From the NCBI GenBank assembly GCA_013399875.1, contig VXAZ01006807.1, forward strand, positions 1 through 64,000: DNA of 64,000 nt. The letters run 5' to 3'. Source of the stretch: Gymnorhina tibicen (lineage: Eukaryota > Chordata > Aves > Passeriformes > Artamidae). How positions within the stretch are numbered: the first letter of the stretch is position 1; each line of letters opens with the position of its first letter. Made by a program: the position numbers and the translations under genes. The notes beneath the pieces are model-generated. The model was not told the origin of the DNA and searched no databases. It worked only from the letters and a program-made list of their open reading frames with translations. This document shows, in pieces, positions 63,640 through 64,000 of the stretch.

Positions 63640-64000
63640 GAAACAGAAGAGTGAAAGTGAGGAAACTCATGGGTTCAGATAAAGGCAGTTTAACAGGTAG
63701 AATAAAAGGCACACACACAAGCGAAGTAAAACAAGGAATTCATTCCCCCCTTCCCGTGGGCAGCAGGTGTTCAGCCATCCTCAGGAAAGCAGAGGTTCAT
63801 CAGACATAACAGGGACTTGGCAAGAAAATCATTCCAAATGTATCCCCTTCCTCCTTCTCCCCTCAGCTTTTATTACTGAGATACCATGTGGTGTGGGACA
63901 TCTCTTTGGTCAGTTGGGGTCAGCTGCCTTGGCTGTGTCCCATCCCAACTTGTTGTGCACTCCCAGCCCTCGCTGGTGAGGCAGCGTGAGAAGCCTTGGT
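63640..64000. mobile_element. Avian endogenous-retrovirus-derived repeat (LTR or adjacent part), cut by the window end
   Basis: The stretch from about 63640 (GATAAAGGCAGTTTAACAGG), through GGAATTCATTCCCCCCTTCC and CAGGTGTTCAGCCATCC, to GGTCAGTTGGGGTCAGCTGC and TTGTGCACTCCCAGCCC resembles a repeat family that I recall as common in bird genomes and assigned to ERV elements. It has no intact coding frame here and continues past 64000. I cannot fix its orientation, its exact left edge or its subfamily from this piece. Confidence 0.7.

Noticed and set aside
1..64000. A bacterial-type system, CRISPR array, tRNA/rRNA genes or a viral genome with intact genes
   Set aside because: No regular spaced repeats, no tRNA or rRNA signatures and no intact viral frames were seen; the only viral relic is a short ERV-derived fragment at the right edge.

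Overview
This is vertebrate, almost certainly avian, nuclear DNA. Evidence: one spliced gene with GT-AG introns, several CR1 retrotransposon copies carrying the CR1 3' octamer (AATCATAG on the + strand for minus-strand copies), and at the right edge a retrovirus-derived repeat that I recognise from bird genomes, especially songbirds and relatives. There are no operons, CRISPR arrays or phage genes, and I found no new defence or biosynthetic system.

Layout. 1-5838 is upstream intergenic DNA with two minus-strand CR1 copies (3291-4040 and 5131-5838). 5839-6110 is a CpG-rich promoter. 5992-31935 is the coding span of a complete plus-strand gene, DYNC2I1 (WDR60), the intermediate chain 1 of cytoplasmic dynein-2. 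I could trace 24 coding exons with matching phases across every junction, giving an open reading frame of 1028 codons including the stop (1027 residues). A poly(A) signal follows at 31987. 32011-63639 is a gene desert as far as I can tell, broken by a (TTTTA)n array, two CR1 copies and a long G/T-only tract. 63640-64000 is an ERV-derived repeat running off the window.

The gene. The encoded protein has the two-part form of the family. Residues 1 to about 440 are a charged Lys/Arg/Glu-rich arm ending in an acidic stretch. After a conserved linker ([21 protein letters not shown]) comes a C-terminal WD-repeat propeller (about 600-1000). In other animals this protein pairs with WDR34 (DYNC2I2) in the dynein-2 motor that drives retrograde intraflagellar transport in cilia.

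The most interesting non-coding observations are a 64-bp-arm inverted repeat in intron 7, a CR1 copy ending about 150 bp before the start codon, competing splice acceptors at exons 10 and 21, and CR1 relics confined to introns 16-22. By human synteny ESYT2 should lie to the left and VIPR2 to the right, but I recognised no exon of either here.
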